From NCBI RefSeq assembly GCF_008629675.1, contig NZ_VWOX01000003.1:310001-374000 (forward strand): a DNA stretch of 64,000 nt. Reading direction: 5' to 3'. Below are positions 10,101-18,795 of the stretch, piece by piece. The notes below the pieces were generated by a model, which saw nothing but the letters and a program-made list of their open reading frames with translations, was not told the DNA's origin and made no database searches. The position numbers were made by a program, and so were the translations under genes. Origin of the DNA: Roseiconus nitratireducens. Lineage in GTDB: Bacteria; Planctomycetota; Planctomycetia; Pirellulales; Pirellulaceae. Numbering within the stretch: the stretch's first letter is position 1; each line of letters starts with the position of its first letter.

Positions 10101-10112
10101 ATATCTGTCCAT
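7107..10112 (-). CDS. Exported TPR protein with degenerate CHAT-like C-terminal domain
   Basis: 1001 residues. An N-terminal signal or anchor (FAVWTVALVASAGFAMSAS) precedes helical repeats of TPR type; YYMALQVYHTGELDRAIDAFD and ECQYRLGDLEGAMQSLDTAL are clear units. The last 300 residues resemble the caspase-like CHAT domain: LVVIPDSLLWYLPFELLP near residue 730, and GVRDVILSRWAVGG near the end. The expected catalytic His is not apparent, and the usual LSAC segment reads VFLSGF near residue 885, so the peptidase is probably inactive (inference). RtcB lies downstream on the same strand; the SulP gene ends about 200 bases upstream. Function unknown. Confidence 0.8.
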   Translation of the reverse strand: MDRYLFASVLRTNRLVRFAVWTVALVASAGFAMSASTSLGQGAGLGPSLGFEPTGVNYPPPQYYMALQVYHTGELDRAIDAFDVAIGRTRRDINGHWIDAIPVYAMMAECQYRLGDLEGAMQSLDTALNIAVRYRGWLRRPVWEELLRGNVQVSPKQYLWPAAKSVNRLPLTRSLKYYSGEVLTEQRLAAGGRIEELNIKTVDTVEILRGLAMASYRRRIILGPLSENDALAAQVVESTKYPSNAPPLARGLIGAMRAAEKFGVSDDVNAIKDAGANLLLNNGVHPLSPIAGLSAASALAGTETPVQAVPLCLAAANQAAALEQFGWIGEAYQLAAGCAGPTEATAVQQAAAEAARSLIRESRLASLHCLIAAADAAVTAGDLNFATARLGEARELSQRRDVTQPRLEAYGAYVAARLASRSGGSAFSGSVRPWDEPLNNVMGFATASRIRNRNLISMPQLYQLQRIRQALGRNLNGQSADVMLARYVDDPTEDVWRRDPVDALAGWIADRDALRIARLRNAASRDSAQDVLMRVEDLQRGRLRQRTALGGRVLQVRALARLPDALLEGSTVEFRNKAAKPIRDLRTAATAPPPADPSAALAAAGQMESDAWAIALDRVAIPQTMPRPMDEKQPTKDIPDGVGVLCFCQDGNVIHVTLCTRDKSSYWSISGANRVGTEIAKVMRGIGASKNRGARLPEDDSWRDDALELRDRLIMPGTGNLMDDRFVGLQHLVVIPDSLLWYLPFELLPTEDRNSKLLGDTIQISYAATPALALHPTALKSDSPVAAMSSGLFFAPRDQELNQGIVQSIVDAVDPGALVRLPDQAGVATSQTGPAAGSLLIAEPTVPNPDSTLDSALAGYEASLPGGSLRSWLSFPAAKPGTVFLSGFRSHLDTGRPVSGSEIFQTIGTLQYSGVRDVILSRWAVGGASTGIVLREFMQELPFIGPSDAFSRAKSVLRRSELSPMAEPTLTSADQERVTLSGDEPFFWSTYLLAAPVNDSN

Positions 10113-10308
10113 AAATCAAGTCTTGGTTCGTGGGGGACCCCATCGCTGCGGGATCACCGAAGCGAGGATCGGACGCCACATCCTGGGGGCATGACGAGAG
10201 GAGCGAAAAGACGGCGGACCACGGTCGACGGCAGCAACGTTGCCGCGACGTTCTATCGTAGGCCAAACCCCAACCCCAGTCGAATTGGATTTCAGCGGCG
10301 GGACGCTT

Positions 10309-12624
10309 TCAATGCCCCGCCTTCAACGCCTGGACAACGACTTCGCGGTCTTCTTCGGAATCGAAAAACTCGATCCCCCCCGTCACGACGTCGTAGACCG
10401 CTCCCAGCACTTTCACCCGCCCTTGCTCGGCGGCGGTGGCGATCGCCTCACTGCGGCGCAAAATCGTTGTCACCGTGTTCATCACGTTCCGTTTGACGAC
10501 TTCATCGACGAATGCCTGCTTCTGGTCGTCGGGATACTGTTCCGCACGCTGACACTCCTCCACGGAAACGCACTGCCCAACTTCCTCGACGATCGAATTG
10601 AGATGCGAACAGCCCGTTTCCGAATAGGCATCAAGCCCTTTGCCCAGAAAATCAACGCTGGCGGTGACGGCGCCGCATCGGGTATGCCCCAGCACCACCA
10701 GCAACTTGACGCCGCTGACGCCCACGGCAAATTCCAGGGACGCCAAAGTCTTGATTCCCACCACGTTGCCGGCCACACGGGCACTAAAGATATCTCCGAT
10801 GCCCAAGTCGAACACCAATTCGGCCGGCACACGTGAGTCGATGCAGCTAAGGATTGCCGCGAACGGGTTCTGCCCGACGCTGGTCGCGTTGACCTGGCGC
10901 CCCAAGTCCCTCGAGATCCGCTGCCCCGTGCGGAACCGTTGGTTGCCCTCGCGGAGCATTTCCAACACCTGGTCCGGCGTGACGCGTTCCTTCAGATCCT
11001 TGGTCGCATAATCGGCGAACAAGACCTCGTCCTGCATCTGGTACTTTTTCCGGAATCCGCGCAACGACACTTGGACGCCGCGAGCCGGTCCGATGTTGTT
11101 CTTAAAATCTCGAATCAGACTCAACACGTCGGGATCCACGTAGTCGGAATACGTCGCATCGATCAAGACGTGCGAATCGGGCTTCGCTTCCGAGAACAAT
11201 TTGTCCAACGCCCCGCGATTGAGAAAGCTCACTTGCGGAGCCAATTCGATGTGCATCACGTCGCCGTCGGCATGGCTCTCGACGATTCGACGAACCGGAT
11301 GACGCAGGCTGCTGTTCAAAATGAACAACGCACTGATGACCAATCCGACCACGATTCCGATCAACAAGTCGGTCAGCACGATCGCGACAATCGTGATCAA
11401 GAAGGGGATGAACTGATAACGCCCCTCGGACCACATCTGGCGGAACAGGGTGGGGCTGGCCAATTTGAAACCCGTGACCAACAGGATCGCCGCCAACGCC
11501 GACAGCGGAATCGTGTTCAGTGCGGCGGGGAAAAATGCCACGCAAACAAGCAACAGAAAACCATGGAAGATCGCGCTGAATTTGGTCTTGGCGCCGCTGT
11601 TGACGTTCACGCTGCCGCGAACGATCACACTGGTCACCGGCAACCCGCCCAGCATCCCCGAACACATGTTGCCGACGCCTTGGGCGAGCAACTCACGGTT
11701 CGGTGGTGAGTCGCGTCGCTGTTTGTCCAGCTTGTCCACCGCTTCCAGATTCAGCAAGGTTTCCAACGACGCGACGACCGCGATCGTGACCGCCGCAAAG
11801 TATACGGCCGGATTGGCGAGCGCGGAAAAGTCCGGAAACACCAGGAAGCTGGCAAACTCGCTGGCCGAACCTGCCACGGGAATCTTGACCAGGTGCGTCT
11901 CGCCGATCGCCCAGGGCGCCCCCAGGCTGCTGAAAAACCAGGCCATCAGCACACCGAAAATGACCACCACCAACGCACCGGGGACGACAAACCGCTTGAG
12001 CGCCGGAACACGCTCCCAGATCACCAGGAGCGCGATCGAAGCCAGTCCGATGACCGCGGCGCCCCAATGGAAATCTCCAAACACCGCCAGCAACTCGCTG
12101 AACGTGTTTTCCGCGTCCGGCTGGGCGAACGACATCTCGCCTTCCGGGTCCGTATCGTGCCCGAGGACGTGCGGCAATTGCTTGAGAATCAGAATGATCC
12201 CGATCGCCGCCAACAAGCCTTTGATCACGCTGGACGGAAAGAACGACGACAAAGCGCCGGCACGAATCAGACCCAAACCGATTTGCAGCACACCGGCCAG
12301 CACGACCGCCAACAAGAACGCTTCGACCGATCCACAGGCAGCCACCTGGGCAATCACGACCGCGGTCAATCCGGCCGCCGGTCCGCTGACGCTGGTGGCC
12401 GATCCGCTAAGCGTCCCCACCACCAATCCGCCGACGATTCCGGCAATCAATCCGGACATCAGGTTCAACGAACCCGGTTCACTGGAAGCCCCCGACGCGA
12501 GAGCAATCCCAAGGCACAGCGGCAAGGCGACCAGAAACACGACCACCCCGGAACGCAAGTCATGGCCAATGGTTCCAAGGCTCATCGTCGAAGGAGTCGG
12601 TTGAGTGTCATCTGCCGAACTCAT
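10309..12624 (-). CDS. SulP (SLC26-type) anion transporter fused to beta-carbonic anhydrase
   Basis: 771 residues in three parts. Residues about 15-435 are a SulP membrane domain with ten or more helices (VVVFLVALPLCLGIALASG, SVSGPAAGLTAVV, GMLGGLPVTSVIVRG). A STAS-like segment follows (about 445-545; HVLIDATYSDYVDPDVLSLI). The C-terminal 210 residues are a beta-carbonic anhydrase with all zinc-site residues: Cys594-Ile-Asp-Ser-Arg598 and His647-Thr-Arg-Cys650. The enzyme interconverts CO2 and bicarbonate, so the likely transported ion is bicarbonate, as for BicA-type SulP proteins; sulfate cannot be excluded. No operon partner is obvious. The gene stands between the CHAT-like gene and the altronate-dehydratase-type gene. 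Confidence 0.93.
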   Translation of the reverse strand: MSSADDTQPTPSTMSLGTIGHDLRSGVVVFLVALPLCLGIALASGASSEPGSLNLMSGLIAGIVGGLVVGTLSGSATSVSGPAAGLTAVVIAQVAACGSVEAFLLAVVLAGVLQIGLGLIRAGALSSFFPSSVIKGLLAAIGIILILKQLPHVLGHDTDPEGEMSFAQPDAENTFSELLAVFGDFHWGAAVIGLASIALLVIWERVPALKRFVVPGALVVVIFGVLMAWFFSSLGAPWAIGETHLVKIPVAGSASEFASFLVFPDFSALANPAVYFAAVTIAVVASLETLLNLEAVDKLDKQRRDSPPNRELLAQGVGNMCSGMLGGLPVTSVIVRGSVNVNSGAKTKFSAIFHGFLLLVCVAFFPAALNTIPLSALAAILLVTGFKLASPTLFRQMWSEGRYQFIPFLITIVAIVLTDLLIGIVVGLVISALFILNSSLRHPVRRIVESHADGDVMHIELAPQVSFLNRGALDKLFSEAKPDSHVLIDATYSDYVDPDVLSLIRDFKNNIGPARGVQVSLRGFRKKYQMQDEVLFADYATKDLKERVTPDQVLEMLREGNQRFRTGQRISRDLGRQVNATSVGQNPFAAILSCIDSRVPAELVFDLGIGDIFSARVAGNVVGIKTLASLEFAVGVSGVKLLVVLGHTRCGAVTASVDFLGKGLDAYSETGCSHLNSIVEEVGQCVSVEECQRAEQYPDDQKQAFVDEVVKRNVMNTVTTILRRSEAIATAAEQGRVKVLGAVYDVVTGGIEFFDSEEDREVVVQALKAGH

Positions 12625-12707
12625 TCGGTCCCCCGGGGCAATGCCTGTATTCGTGCGAATCTGTCACATCAGTGTAGCCGATGCCGGTGTCGCATGCCGA
12701 GAGCGGA

Positions 12708-14252
12708 TTACAGCGTCGGCCCGACCGTCCAAGGAACGAACTCGTGATCACCGAAGCCATTGCGTTCACTGGCGGTCGACCGTCCGCTCGCAACGTGCAG
12801 GGCAAATTCGAAGAACTCATCGCCCAGTTGTTCGATCGAGGTTCCTGAAATCGCCTTGCCGGCATCCAGATCCATGTCCCCGGAAAGTCGGCGGAATAAA
12901 TCGCTGTTGGAAGCGATCTTGATGACCGGTGTTGGTTTGCATCCGAAGCAGCTACCGCGGCCGGTTGAGAACAACACCAGATTGGCTCCGCCGGCAACTT
13001 TCCCGGTCACACTGGCCGGGTCGAATCCCGGCGTGTCCATAACCGTCAAGCCCCGAGCGGTCACTCGCTGGGCGTAGTCGTATACCGCTTCGAGCGCCGT
13101 CGTTCCGCTTTTCGACACCGCCCCCAACGACTTTTCGGTGATGGTGGTCAAGCCGCCGGCTTTGTTTCCCACCGACGGATTGTTGTCCAACTCCCCGCCG
13201 TAATGGGCCACATGTTGTTGCCACCAGTGCAAACGATCGATCAGCTTTTGTGCCACTTCGGGACTCCGGCTGCGTTCGCACAACAGGTGTTCGGCGCCGT
13301 ACAACTCGGTGGTTTCCGAAATGATCGAGGTTCCACCGCAAGCAACCACGCGATCGGACACGGCACCGATGGCCGGGTTTGCCGTGATGCCAGAATACCC
13401 GTCGCTTCCCCCACACTCCACGGCGATGCACAACGACGATGCGTCGGCGGGTGACCGAACGATTTCGTTGGCACGGTCCAATACCGTCTCCAACATCGCC
13501 TCGCCCCGGTCGATGGTGACAGCGGAACCACCTTCGACCTGCATGGTCAGTGTCGGCACGCCTTCGTCACGCGTCAGCACCCGCCCGTCGGGCGCCGAGA
13601 GTGGAACGATCCCGTGACGCTGTTGCAGGTAGGCCGGGGTGTTCTGCTCGCACCCCAGTCCAATCATCAGGCATCCGCCGACGTTGGGATGGTCGGCGTA
13701 CCCGGCCATGGTCCGACCGATCATCTGGTGCTTCCTGCCGCCATACTGCAACGCGCACCCAGTGGTGTGTGTGGCCGCAAAGACGCCGTCCACATTGGGC
13801 CAGCGTTTCAGCCGGTCCGCGTCGAATCGGGCGACAATCTTGTGGCACACCGTCGCACTGCAATTGACCGTGGACAACACGGCGACATAGTTCCGGGTCC
13901 CGACGCGACCGTCGGCACGAAGGTACCCGTCAAAACTTCGCCGCAGCGGTTCCGGGGGCGGCGGCGGATTCGTCGATTCGATCCGATCGACCACCCGGTG
14001 TTCGTCTCGCAAGTTCTGCGTGTGCACGTGACGCCCCACCTGGATCGGGCACGTCGCACGCCCGATCGGCTGGCCGTACTTTCGCACCGGTGCCGAGACG
14101 CCAAGGGCCCGAATCGCCAGCTTGTGTCCGCTGGGAATCGGGTCCAGCACCGCGATCACCTGGCCGTCCAGTTCGACCCGGTCGCCCGGAGAGAGCGGGG
14201 CGGTCGCGATGGCAACGTCGTCGTCGTGGTGCAAGCGGAGGATTCGTGACAT
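12708..14252 (-). CDS. Altronate/galactarate dehydratase family protein (UxaA-type)
   Basis: About 514 residues. UxaA/GarD-family enzymes dehydrate sugar acids such as D-altronate to 2-keto-3-deoxy acids, using iron. A SAF-like N-terminal part (MSRILRLHHDDDVAIATAPL) is followed by the large domain with GRVGTRNYVAVLSTVNCSAT, HTTGCALQYGG, GLGCEQN and GECGG-like CGGSDGYSGITANPA; near the end GRGSCFGCKPTPVIKIASN. The frame continues upstream to 14480, but that extension is low-complexity; the ATG at 14252 gives the family start. No uronate isomerase or altronate oxidoreductase is in the window, so the exact substrate is open. Length is normal for UxaA. Confidence 0.88.
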   Translation of the reverse strand: MSRILRLHHDDDVAIATAPLSPGDRVELDGQVIAVLDPIPSGHKLAIRALGVSAPVRKYGQPIGRATCPIQVGRHVHTQNLRDEHRVVDRIESTNPPPPPEPLRRSFDGYLRADGRVGTRNYVAVLSTVNCSATVCHKIVARFDADRLKRWPNVDGVFAATHTTGCALQYGGRKHQMIGRTMAGYADHPNVGGCLMIGLGCEQNTPAYLQQRHGIVPLSAPDGRVLTRDEGVPTLTMQVEGGSAVTIDRGEAMLETVLDRANEIVRSPADASSLCIAVECGGSDGYSGITANPAIGAVSDRVVACGGTSIISETTELYGAEHLLCERSRSPEVAQKLIDRLHWWQQHVAHYGGELDNNPSVGNKAGGLTTITEKSLGAVSKSGTTALEAVYDYAQRVTARGLTVMDTPGFDPASVTGKVAGGANLVLFSTGRGSCFGCKPTPVIKIASNSDLFRRLSGDMDLDAGKAISGTSIEQLGDEFFEFALHVASGRSTASERNGFGDHEFVPWTVGPTL

Positions 14253-14698
14253 CGGGTGTCCGAGTGGAACGTAGTGGGGCGGAACGTGACGGGGCAGCGG
14301 GCAGGGCAGAGCAGAGCAGAGCAGGGTGGAACGCGTGACGGCCAGACTTTCAAGTGCCGATCGACGCGGCGGGCAAACGCAATCAGATCCGATCCCGGTT
14401 TGGCAAACTTGTTCGGCAAATCTGCCGGGCAACGTTGCCCGGCAGTTTTGTCCGGGGACACGTGCTGAAGGCAGACCCATCGATGCGGGTCCGCTCTCCG
14501 AATCGGCACACCTAGCGTGAGAAACGGTCGTCCCGCGATTCCGGTGCGTCGATCAGGGTGCCCATGGTTCCGACGTTTGGAGCGCGAACGTATATTCCGC
14601 ACCAGACTTTCAAAATACCAGGGCCCGTCACGGCCGAAAGCGCCCCACCGCGGGGTCGGCCGAGCCCGCGTCTCTCGCGAAAGCGGATCGGAATCTCG
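14253..14698. other. Divergent intergenic region before sucC
   Basis: 446 bases between the UxaA-type gene (leftward) and sucC (rightward), so both promoters should lie here; no promoter could be called with confidence. It contains a short GCAGA tandem run near 14300-14325 and a perfect palindrome at 14422-14445 (listed separately). Reading frames through it lack recognisable protein sequence. Confidence 0.6.
14422..14445. promoter_or_regulatory. Perfect 24-bp palindrome
   Basis: Two exact 12-base arms meet with no spacer: CTGCCGGGCAAC and its reverse complement. It is followed on the plus strand by TTTT. Lying between divergent genes, about 170 bases from the UxaA-type start and 250 from sucC, it could be a dimeric regulator's operator or a hairpin/attenuator. 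The sequence alone does not decide. Confidence 0.45.
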
Positions 14699-15886
14699 AT
14701 GAAAATTCACGAATACCAGGGCAAGGAACTGTTCCGGGCAGCCGGCGTCCCCGTCTTGCAGGGCATCGTCGCCAAGACGCCCGACGAAGCAGCGGCAGCC
14801 TACGAGAAGCTGGGCGGACCGATCGCGGTCGTCAAAGCCCAAATTCACGCCGGTGGGCGTGGCAAGGGAACCGTCATCGACAACCCCGAGCAGCACGGCG
14901 TGGTGTTGGCGAAGTCGGCCGACCAGGCCCGAGCGGCCGCCGAGGGATTGCTGGGCAAGAAACTGGTCACCATCCAGACCGGCCCGGAGGGCCAGACGGT
15001 CAATCAGGTCTTTGTCGAAGCCGGATGCGACATCGCCCGGGAGCTGTATCTGGGAATCGTGCTGGATCGCGCCGTCGCCAAGCCGGTCCTGATGGTCAGC
15101 ACCGAAGGCGGGATGGAAATCGAAACCGTCGCCGAGGAAACTCCGGAACTGATCCACAAGGAACACTTCGATCCGGCGGTCGGGCTGGAAGCGTTCCAGG
15201 TTCGAAAGCTGTGCAAGAAGCTGGGGATTTCGGGCGCCGCGGCCAAGGCGGCTGCGAAGTTCATGCCCGCGATGTGCCGCTTCTACGTCGATTACGACTG
15301 CGAACTGGCCGAAGTCAATCCGCTGGTGATCACCGGCGATGATCAGATGATCGCGTTGGATGCCAAAATCAACTTTGACAACAACGCGCTGTACCGGCAC
15401 CCGGACGTCGCCAAGCTGCGTGACCTGAGCGAGGAAGAACCCAGTGAGGTCCGTGCCAGCGACGCCGGTCTGAGCTACGTCAAACTGGAAGGCAACATCG
15501 GATGCCTGGTCAACGGCGCCGGCTTGGCGATGTCCACGATGGACATCATCAAGTACCACGGCGGCAAGCCGGCCAACTTCCTGGATGTCGGCGGCGGAGC
15601 CAACACCGATCAAGTCACCGAAGCCTTTCGGATCTTGCTGTCGGACCCCAACGTCAAAGGCGTGCTGGTCAACATCTTCGGCGGGATCGCGCGGTGCACC
15701 ACCATCGCCGGCGCCGTGATCGAAGCCAGCAAGACCGTCGGATTTGACGTCCCGCTGGTGGTTCGCCTGGAAGGCACCGAAGTCGAAGAGGGTCGGAAGA
15801 TGCTGGCCGAAAGCGATGTCGACATCATCACCGCGACCGACATCACCGACGCCGCCAAAAAGATTGTCGCCGCCACCGGCGTTTGA
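14699..15886 (+). CDS. sucC: Succinyl-CoA synthetase (ADP-forming) beta subunit
   Basis: 395 residues, the usual size. With SucD it converts succinyl-CoA to succinate with substrate-level ATP or GTP formation in the TCA cycle. The start [22 protein letters not shown] is the standard SucC N-terminus of the ATP-grasp fold. [14 protein letters not shown] is the nucleotide-binding lysine/glycine stretch, and FLDVGGGA with [10 protein letters not shown] are later family signatures. An upstream in-frame extension of 47 residues lacks family similarity and was rejected. sucD follows 145 bases later on the same strand. Confidence 0.96.
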   Translation: MKIHEYQGKELFRAAGVPVLQGIVAKTPDEAAAAYEKLGGPIAVVKAQIHAGGRGKGTVIDNPEQHGVVLAKSADQARAAAEGLLGKKLVTIQTGPEGQTVNQVFVEAGCDIARELYLGIVLDRAVAKPVLMVSTEGGMEIETVAEETPELIHKEHFDPAVGLEAFQVRKLCKKLGISGAAAKAAAKFMPAMCRFYVDYDCELAEVNPLVITGDDQMIALDAKINFDNNALYRHPDVAKLRDLSEEEPSEVRASDAGLSYVKLEGNIGCLVNGAGLAMSTMDIIKYHGGKPANFLDVGGGANTDQVTEAFRILLSDPNVKGVLVNIFGGIARCTTIAGAVIEASKTVGFDVPLVVRLEGTEVEEGRKMLAESDVDIITATDITDAAKKIVAATGV

Positions 15887-16031
15887 TTCCGGCGCCCGGT
15901 CCGATTCCCGACCGCGGTGCGGTCGCGGCCAACCGGATGCGGCGCCCGCCATGACTCAACCCGCCGCCGCAGTTCACGGCGGCGTCACCCAACATCCGAC
16001 GCCTACCTGATTCATAGAGACAATTGTTGCA

Positions 16032-16904
16032 ATGAGCATTCTTGTTGATTCCCAAACGAAGGTGATTTGCCAAGGGATCACGGGCAACGCCGGGACCTTC
16101 CACACACTCGGATGCCGCGACTACGGAACCCAAATGGTCGGCGGCGTGACGCCCGGCAAGGGCGGTCAGAACGTCGAGGGGATTCCGGTTTTTGACACGG
16201 TCGAAGAAGCGGTCGCCGAAACCGGCGCCAATGCCACGATGATCTTCGTGCCGCCGCCCTTCACCGCCGATGCGATCCTGGAAGCTCTCGATGCGGGGAT
16301 CAAAGTCATTGCCGCGATCACCGAAGGCGTTCCCGTGCTGGACATGGTTCGCGTGTACGAAAAGGTCCGTGCCAGCGACTCCGTGTTGATCGGCCCCAAT
16401 TGCCCCGGTTTGATCACGCCGGGCCAGTGCAAAATCGGCATCATGCCCGGTTACATCCACAACCCGGGCAAAGTCGGTGTGATGAGCCGCAGCGGAACCC
16501 TGACGTACGAAGCGGTCTGGCAGACCTCCGCGTTTGGCCTGGGTCAAAGCACCTGCGTCGGTCTGGGCGGCGACCCGATCGTCGGCACCAGCTTCATCGA
16601 CCTGTTCAAGCTGTACGAACAGGATGACCAAACCGAAGCGATCTTGATGATCGGCGAGATCGGCGGATCGGCCGAAGAGGAAGCGGCCGCCTACGTCAAA
16701 CAACACGTCAGCAAACCCGTCGCCGCCTTCATCGCCGGCCGAACCGCCCCTCCCGGTAAGCGAATGGGACACGCCGGTGCGATCATCAGCGGCGGCAAAG
16801 GCACCGCGGACGAGAAAGTCGCGGCCCTGGAAGACGCCGGGATCGTGGTCGCCCCGACCCCGGCCGACATGGGCCAAGCGGTCGTCGACGCGATGAAGAA
16901 ATAG
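16032..16904 (+). CDS. sucD: Succinyl-CoA synthetase alpha subunit
   Basis: 290 residues, full length. It begins [21 protein letters not shown], typical of SucD. The CoA-binding Rossmann part is followed by the ligase domain with [17 protein letters not shown]; the His in GHAGAI is the residue phosphorylated during catalysis. GPNCPGLI and [25 protein letters not shown] are further hallmarks. It forms the alpha/beta complex with SucC from the gene just upstream. Confidence 0.96.
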   Translation: MSILVDSQTKVICQGITGNAGTFHTLGCRDYGTQMVGGVTPGKGGQNVEGIPVFDTVEEAVAETGANATMIFVPPPFTADAILEALDAGIKVIAAITEGVPVLDMVRVYEKVRASDSVLIGPNCPGLITPGQCKIGIMPGYIHNPGKVGVMSRSGTLTYEAVWQTSAFGLGQSTCVGLGGDPIVGTSFIDLFKLYEQDDQTEAILMIGEIGGSAEEEAAAYVKQHVSKPVAAFIAGRTAPPGKRMGHAGAIISGGKGTADEKVAALEDAGIVVAPTPADMGQAVVDAMKK

Positions 16905-17205
16905 TCCTCCTCGCCGGCGCCCACCCTCCTCGGAAATCGAGTCGCGAGGCGACGGCAGCCCCCTGCCGTTGGCGTAATCCGACGGTTACGGCTCCCCAAG
17001 ACACCATCAGCCGCGAAGCGGCGACAGCACGCGTGCAACGCGGGCGGATCCCATCCGATCCCGCCAGTCGGACTAACCGGCAAAACCCGCGACACATCCC
17101 GCCATGCTCCGCCACATCCGTCGCCGGCATCCCTGCCGCGGCCGGCCAGGCCGATCATGATGCGAGCCGTTTCGTCGTTCACCGTCCCGACGGCCTGCCA
17201 CGCGG
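16905..17205. other. Intergenic region with several short hairpins
   Basis: 301 bases between sucD and the M48-type gene. It holds closely spaced small inverted repeats: GTCGC-gag-GCGAC (16941-16953), ACGGCAG-cccc-CTGCCGT (16952-16969, overlapping the first), and GCCGC-gaa-GCGGC a little further on. None has a T-run, so a simple intrinsic terminator is not supported. No gene seen. Confidence 0.5.
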
Positions 17206-18486
17206 ATGCAACTGTACTACTTCCTGGCGATCATTCTTTCGCTCAGCTTCGGTTCGTTGCCGGAATCAACGCAACCGTTCGCCAGCGCGATCGGTTTCTC
17301 TTCATTCGTCATCGCCGCCTGGTGGGTCCTGTGCTTTCTGGCCGCGCGACTGGTTTCCGAATCGATTGACCAGGGCCAGGTGTCGGCCGATCTGGGATAT
17401 CGCCTGTTCGACCGACAGATGGATTGCTTCCGCTGGCTGTCGCTGGGATTGATCGCGCTGTGCCTGGCCGGCTTCGGGCTGGGACGCAATCTCGACCAGC
17501 TGCCGATCCTTCGACATTCGATGGCTTTGCAGGCGGCCGTGCTGCTGATGCCTGCCTTGTCTGTGATGGTCGCGTTGTGGGCTGCCGAGCATTGGTTCGC
17601 GGTGCGCGCCGGATGGACCGCGCCCGGCCCGATTGCGGCGCTGCGGTCGATCGGTTCCACCGCGCGCACTTCGGTCGGCTGGGTGGTGGTTCCGATCCTG
17701 GCCTTGCTGGCCGGCGTGGATGTGATTTCGCGAATTCCCTGGTTGCAGACGTTGCCGCCGTGGCTCGGCTGGGTGGCCTTCGCCGTGGTGCTGGTGCTGT
17801 GCGTGCCGTCCCTGGTGCGACGACTGTTTCCCGCATCACCGCTGGACGACGAACTGGCCAACTGGATCGACGTGTTGTTGCGAGCTTCCGGTGCCGGCCC
17901 CATGAGGGTGCTGCAGTGGGACACGCGCGGCCGGATGCACAACGCGATGATTGCGGGCATCCTGGGACGGCACCGCGTGCTGCTGGTCAGTGACCGCTTG
18001 GTCGCAGACTTGACCCGCGGCGAGTTGGCCATGGTGATCCTGCACGAGGTGGCGCACGCCCGCCGCTACCACGTGCCCCTGCGGATCGCCGCGTTGATCC
18101 CGGCCTGGCTGCTGGGCGCTGGGGTCCAAACACTGGTCCGCCATCAACCGCTGGCGGAGGGTCTGAGGTCCTGGTCCGCGGCCCTGGGATGCCTGGCGAG
18201 TGTCCTGGCAACGGTCTTGGTGCTGCGGATCGTCAGCTACCGCTCTGAATTTGACGCCGACTGGTCCGCCTGCCGCTGGGCACCGGCGGCGGCCGAAGGC
18301 TGTCCTGGAGTGCCGCCCAGTGAAACCTTGGCCGCACGTGACCTGGGATCGGCACTGTGCAAAGTCACGGCAAGCAGCGAGGCCGCCCGAAAAGCGACTT
18401 GGCTGCACCCCGCGGTGGCCGACCGCATCGACCGGCTTGCGTCGCACCGTCCGTTCAATCGCAGCACACCGTCGGTTTCGGACTGA
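17206..18486 (+). CDS. M48-type membrane zinc metallopeptidase
   Basis: 426 residues. Six or more hydrophobic segments fill the N-terminal half (LYYFLAIILSLSFG, FVIAAWWVLCFLAARLV, VLLMPALSVMVALWA). The zinc site is HEVAH at residues 280-284. About 65 residues later comes SEFDADWSA, whose glutamate (about 348) fits the third ligand of the M48 ExxxD motif. M48 peptidases of the HtpX/Ste24 kind cleave membrane or misfolded proteins; the substrate here is unknown. It lies 301 bases after sucD on the same strand with no clear functional link. The order of helices differs from canonical HtpX, so subfamily is uncertain. Confidence 0.8.
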   Translation: MQLYYFLAIILSLSFGSLPESTQPFASAIGFSSFVIAAWWVLCFLAARLVSESIDQGQVSADLGYRLFDRQMDCFRWLSLGLIALCLAGFGLGRNLDQLPILRHSMALQAAVLLMPALSVMVALWAAEHWFAVRAGWTAPGPIAALRSIGSTARTSVGWVVVPILALLAGVDVISRIPWLQTLPPWLGWVAFAVVLVLCVPSLVRRLFPASPLDDELANWIDVLLRASGAGPMRVLQWDTRGRMHNAMIAGILGRHRVLLVSDRLVADLTRGELAMVILHEVAHARRYHVPLRIAALIPAWLLGAGVQTLVRHQPLAEGLRSWSAALGCLASVLATVLVLRIVSYRSEFDADWSACRWAPAAAEGCPGVPPSETLAARDLGSALCKVTASSEAARKATWLHPAVADRIDRLASHRPFNRSTPSVSD

Positions 18487-18795
18487 GCCAGTTGTCCAGC
18501 TCGCGGCGCTTTCTGGCGTCCCTCCAGGCGGATGCCGGTGTCCGCCGGGTTCTTCCGAATGGAGCCTCCCAGCCCGGAATCTTCGTGGCCGAATCCCCCG
18601 TTTCTGGCTGTGAACGGCCTTTTTTCCGCAAAATCCTCCCCAACCCCGCAATCCGCGTCGGTTTCCACGGGGGTGTTCGGCTATTTACAATACAGCTCTG
18701 AGTGTCGCACTCATTCGGGGGCCAGCGAGTGCCTCCAAGCGCCATTCCATGACGCGATTTCAACGTCATCCGATTCCCATCAGGAGATTCAAGTG
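18487..18795. other. Intergenic region upstream of the CCGNC-repeat gene
   Basis: 309 bases with no supported gene. AGGAG at 18782-18786, nine bases before the next ATG, is a good ribosome-binding site. TACAAT at 18686-18691 is a possible -10 element with only a weak TTTCCA about 18 bases upstream, so a promoter here is tentative. A run of six Ts after GGCC near 18620 lacks a strong stem. Confidence 0.4.

Noticed and set aside
9066..10496. A 476-codon frame on the plus strand opposite the CHAT-like gene
   Set aside because: Arg/Gln/His-rich shadow sequence with no domain or signal peptide; the opposite strand has the clear signal peptide and TPR units.
14290..14330. GCAGA/GGGCA low-complexity run as a microsatellite or regulatory repeat
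   Set aside because: Only a few imperfect copies and no dyad; too short to support a function.
14156..15952. A 598-codon open frame on the minus strand opposite sucC
   Set aside because: It lies over the well-conserved sucC gene and its translation is a typical shadow (FD/GD/DG-rich). GC-rich genomes with strong third-position bias make such frames common.
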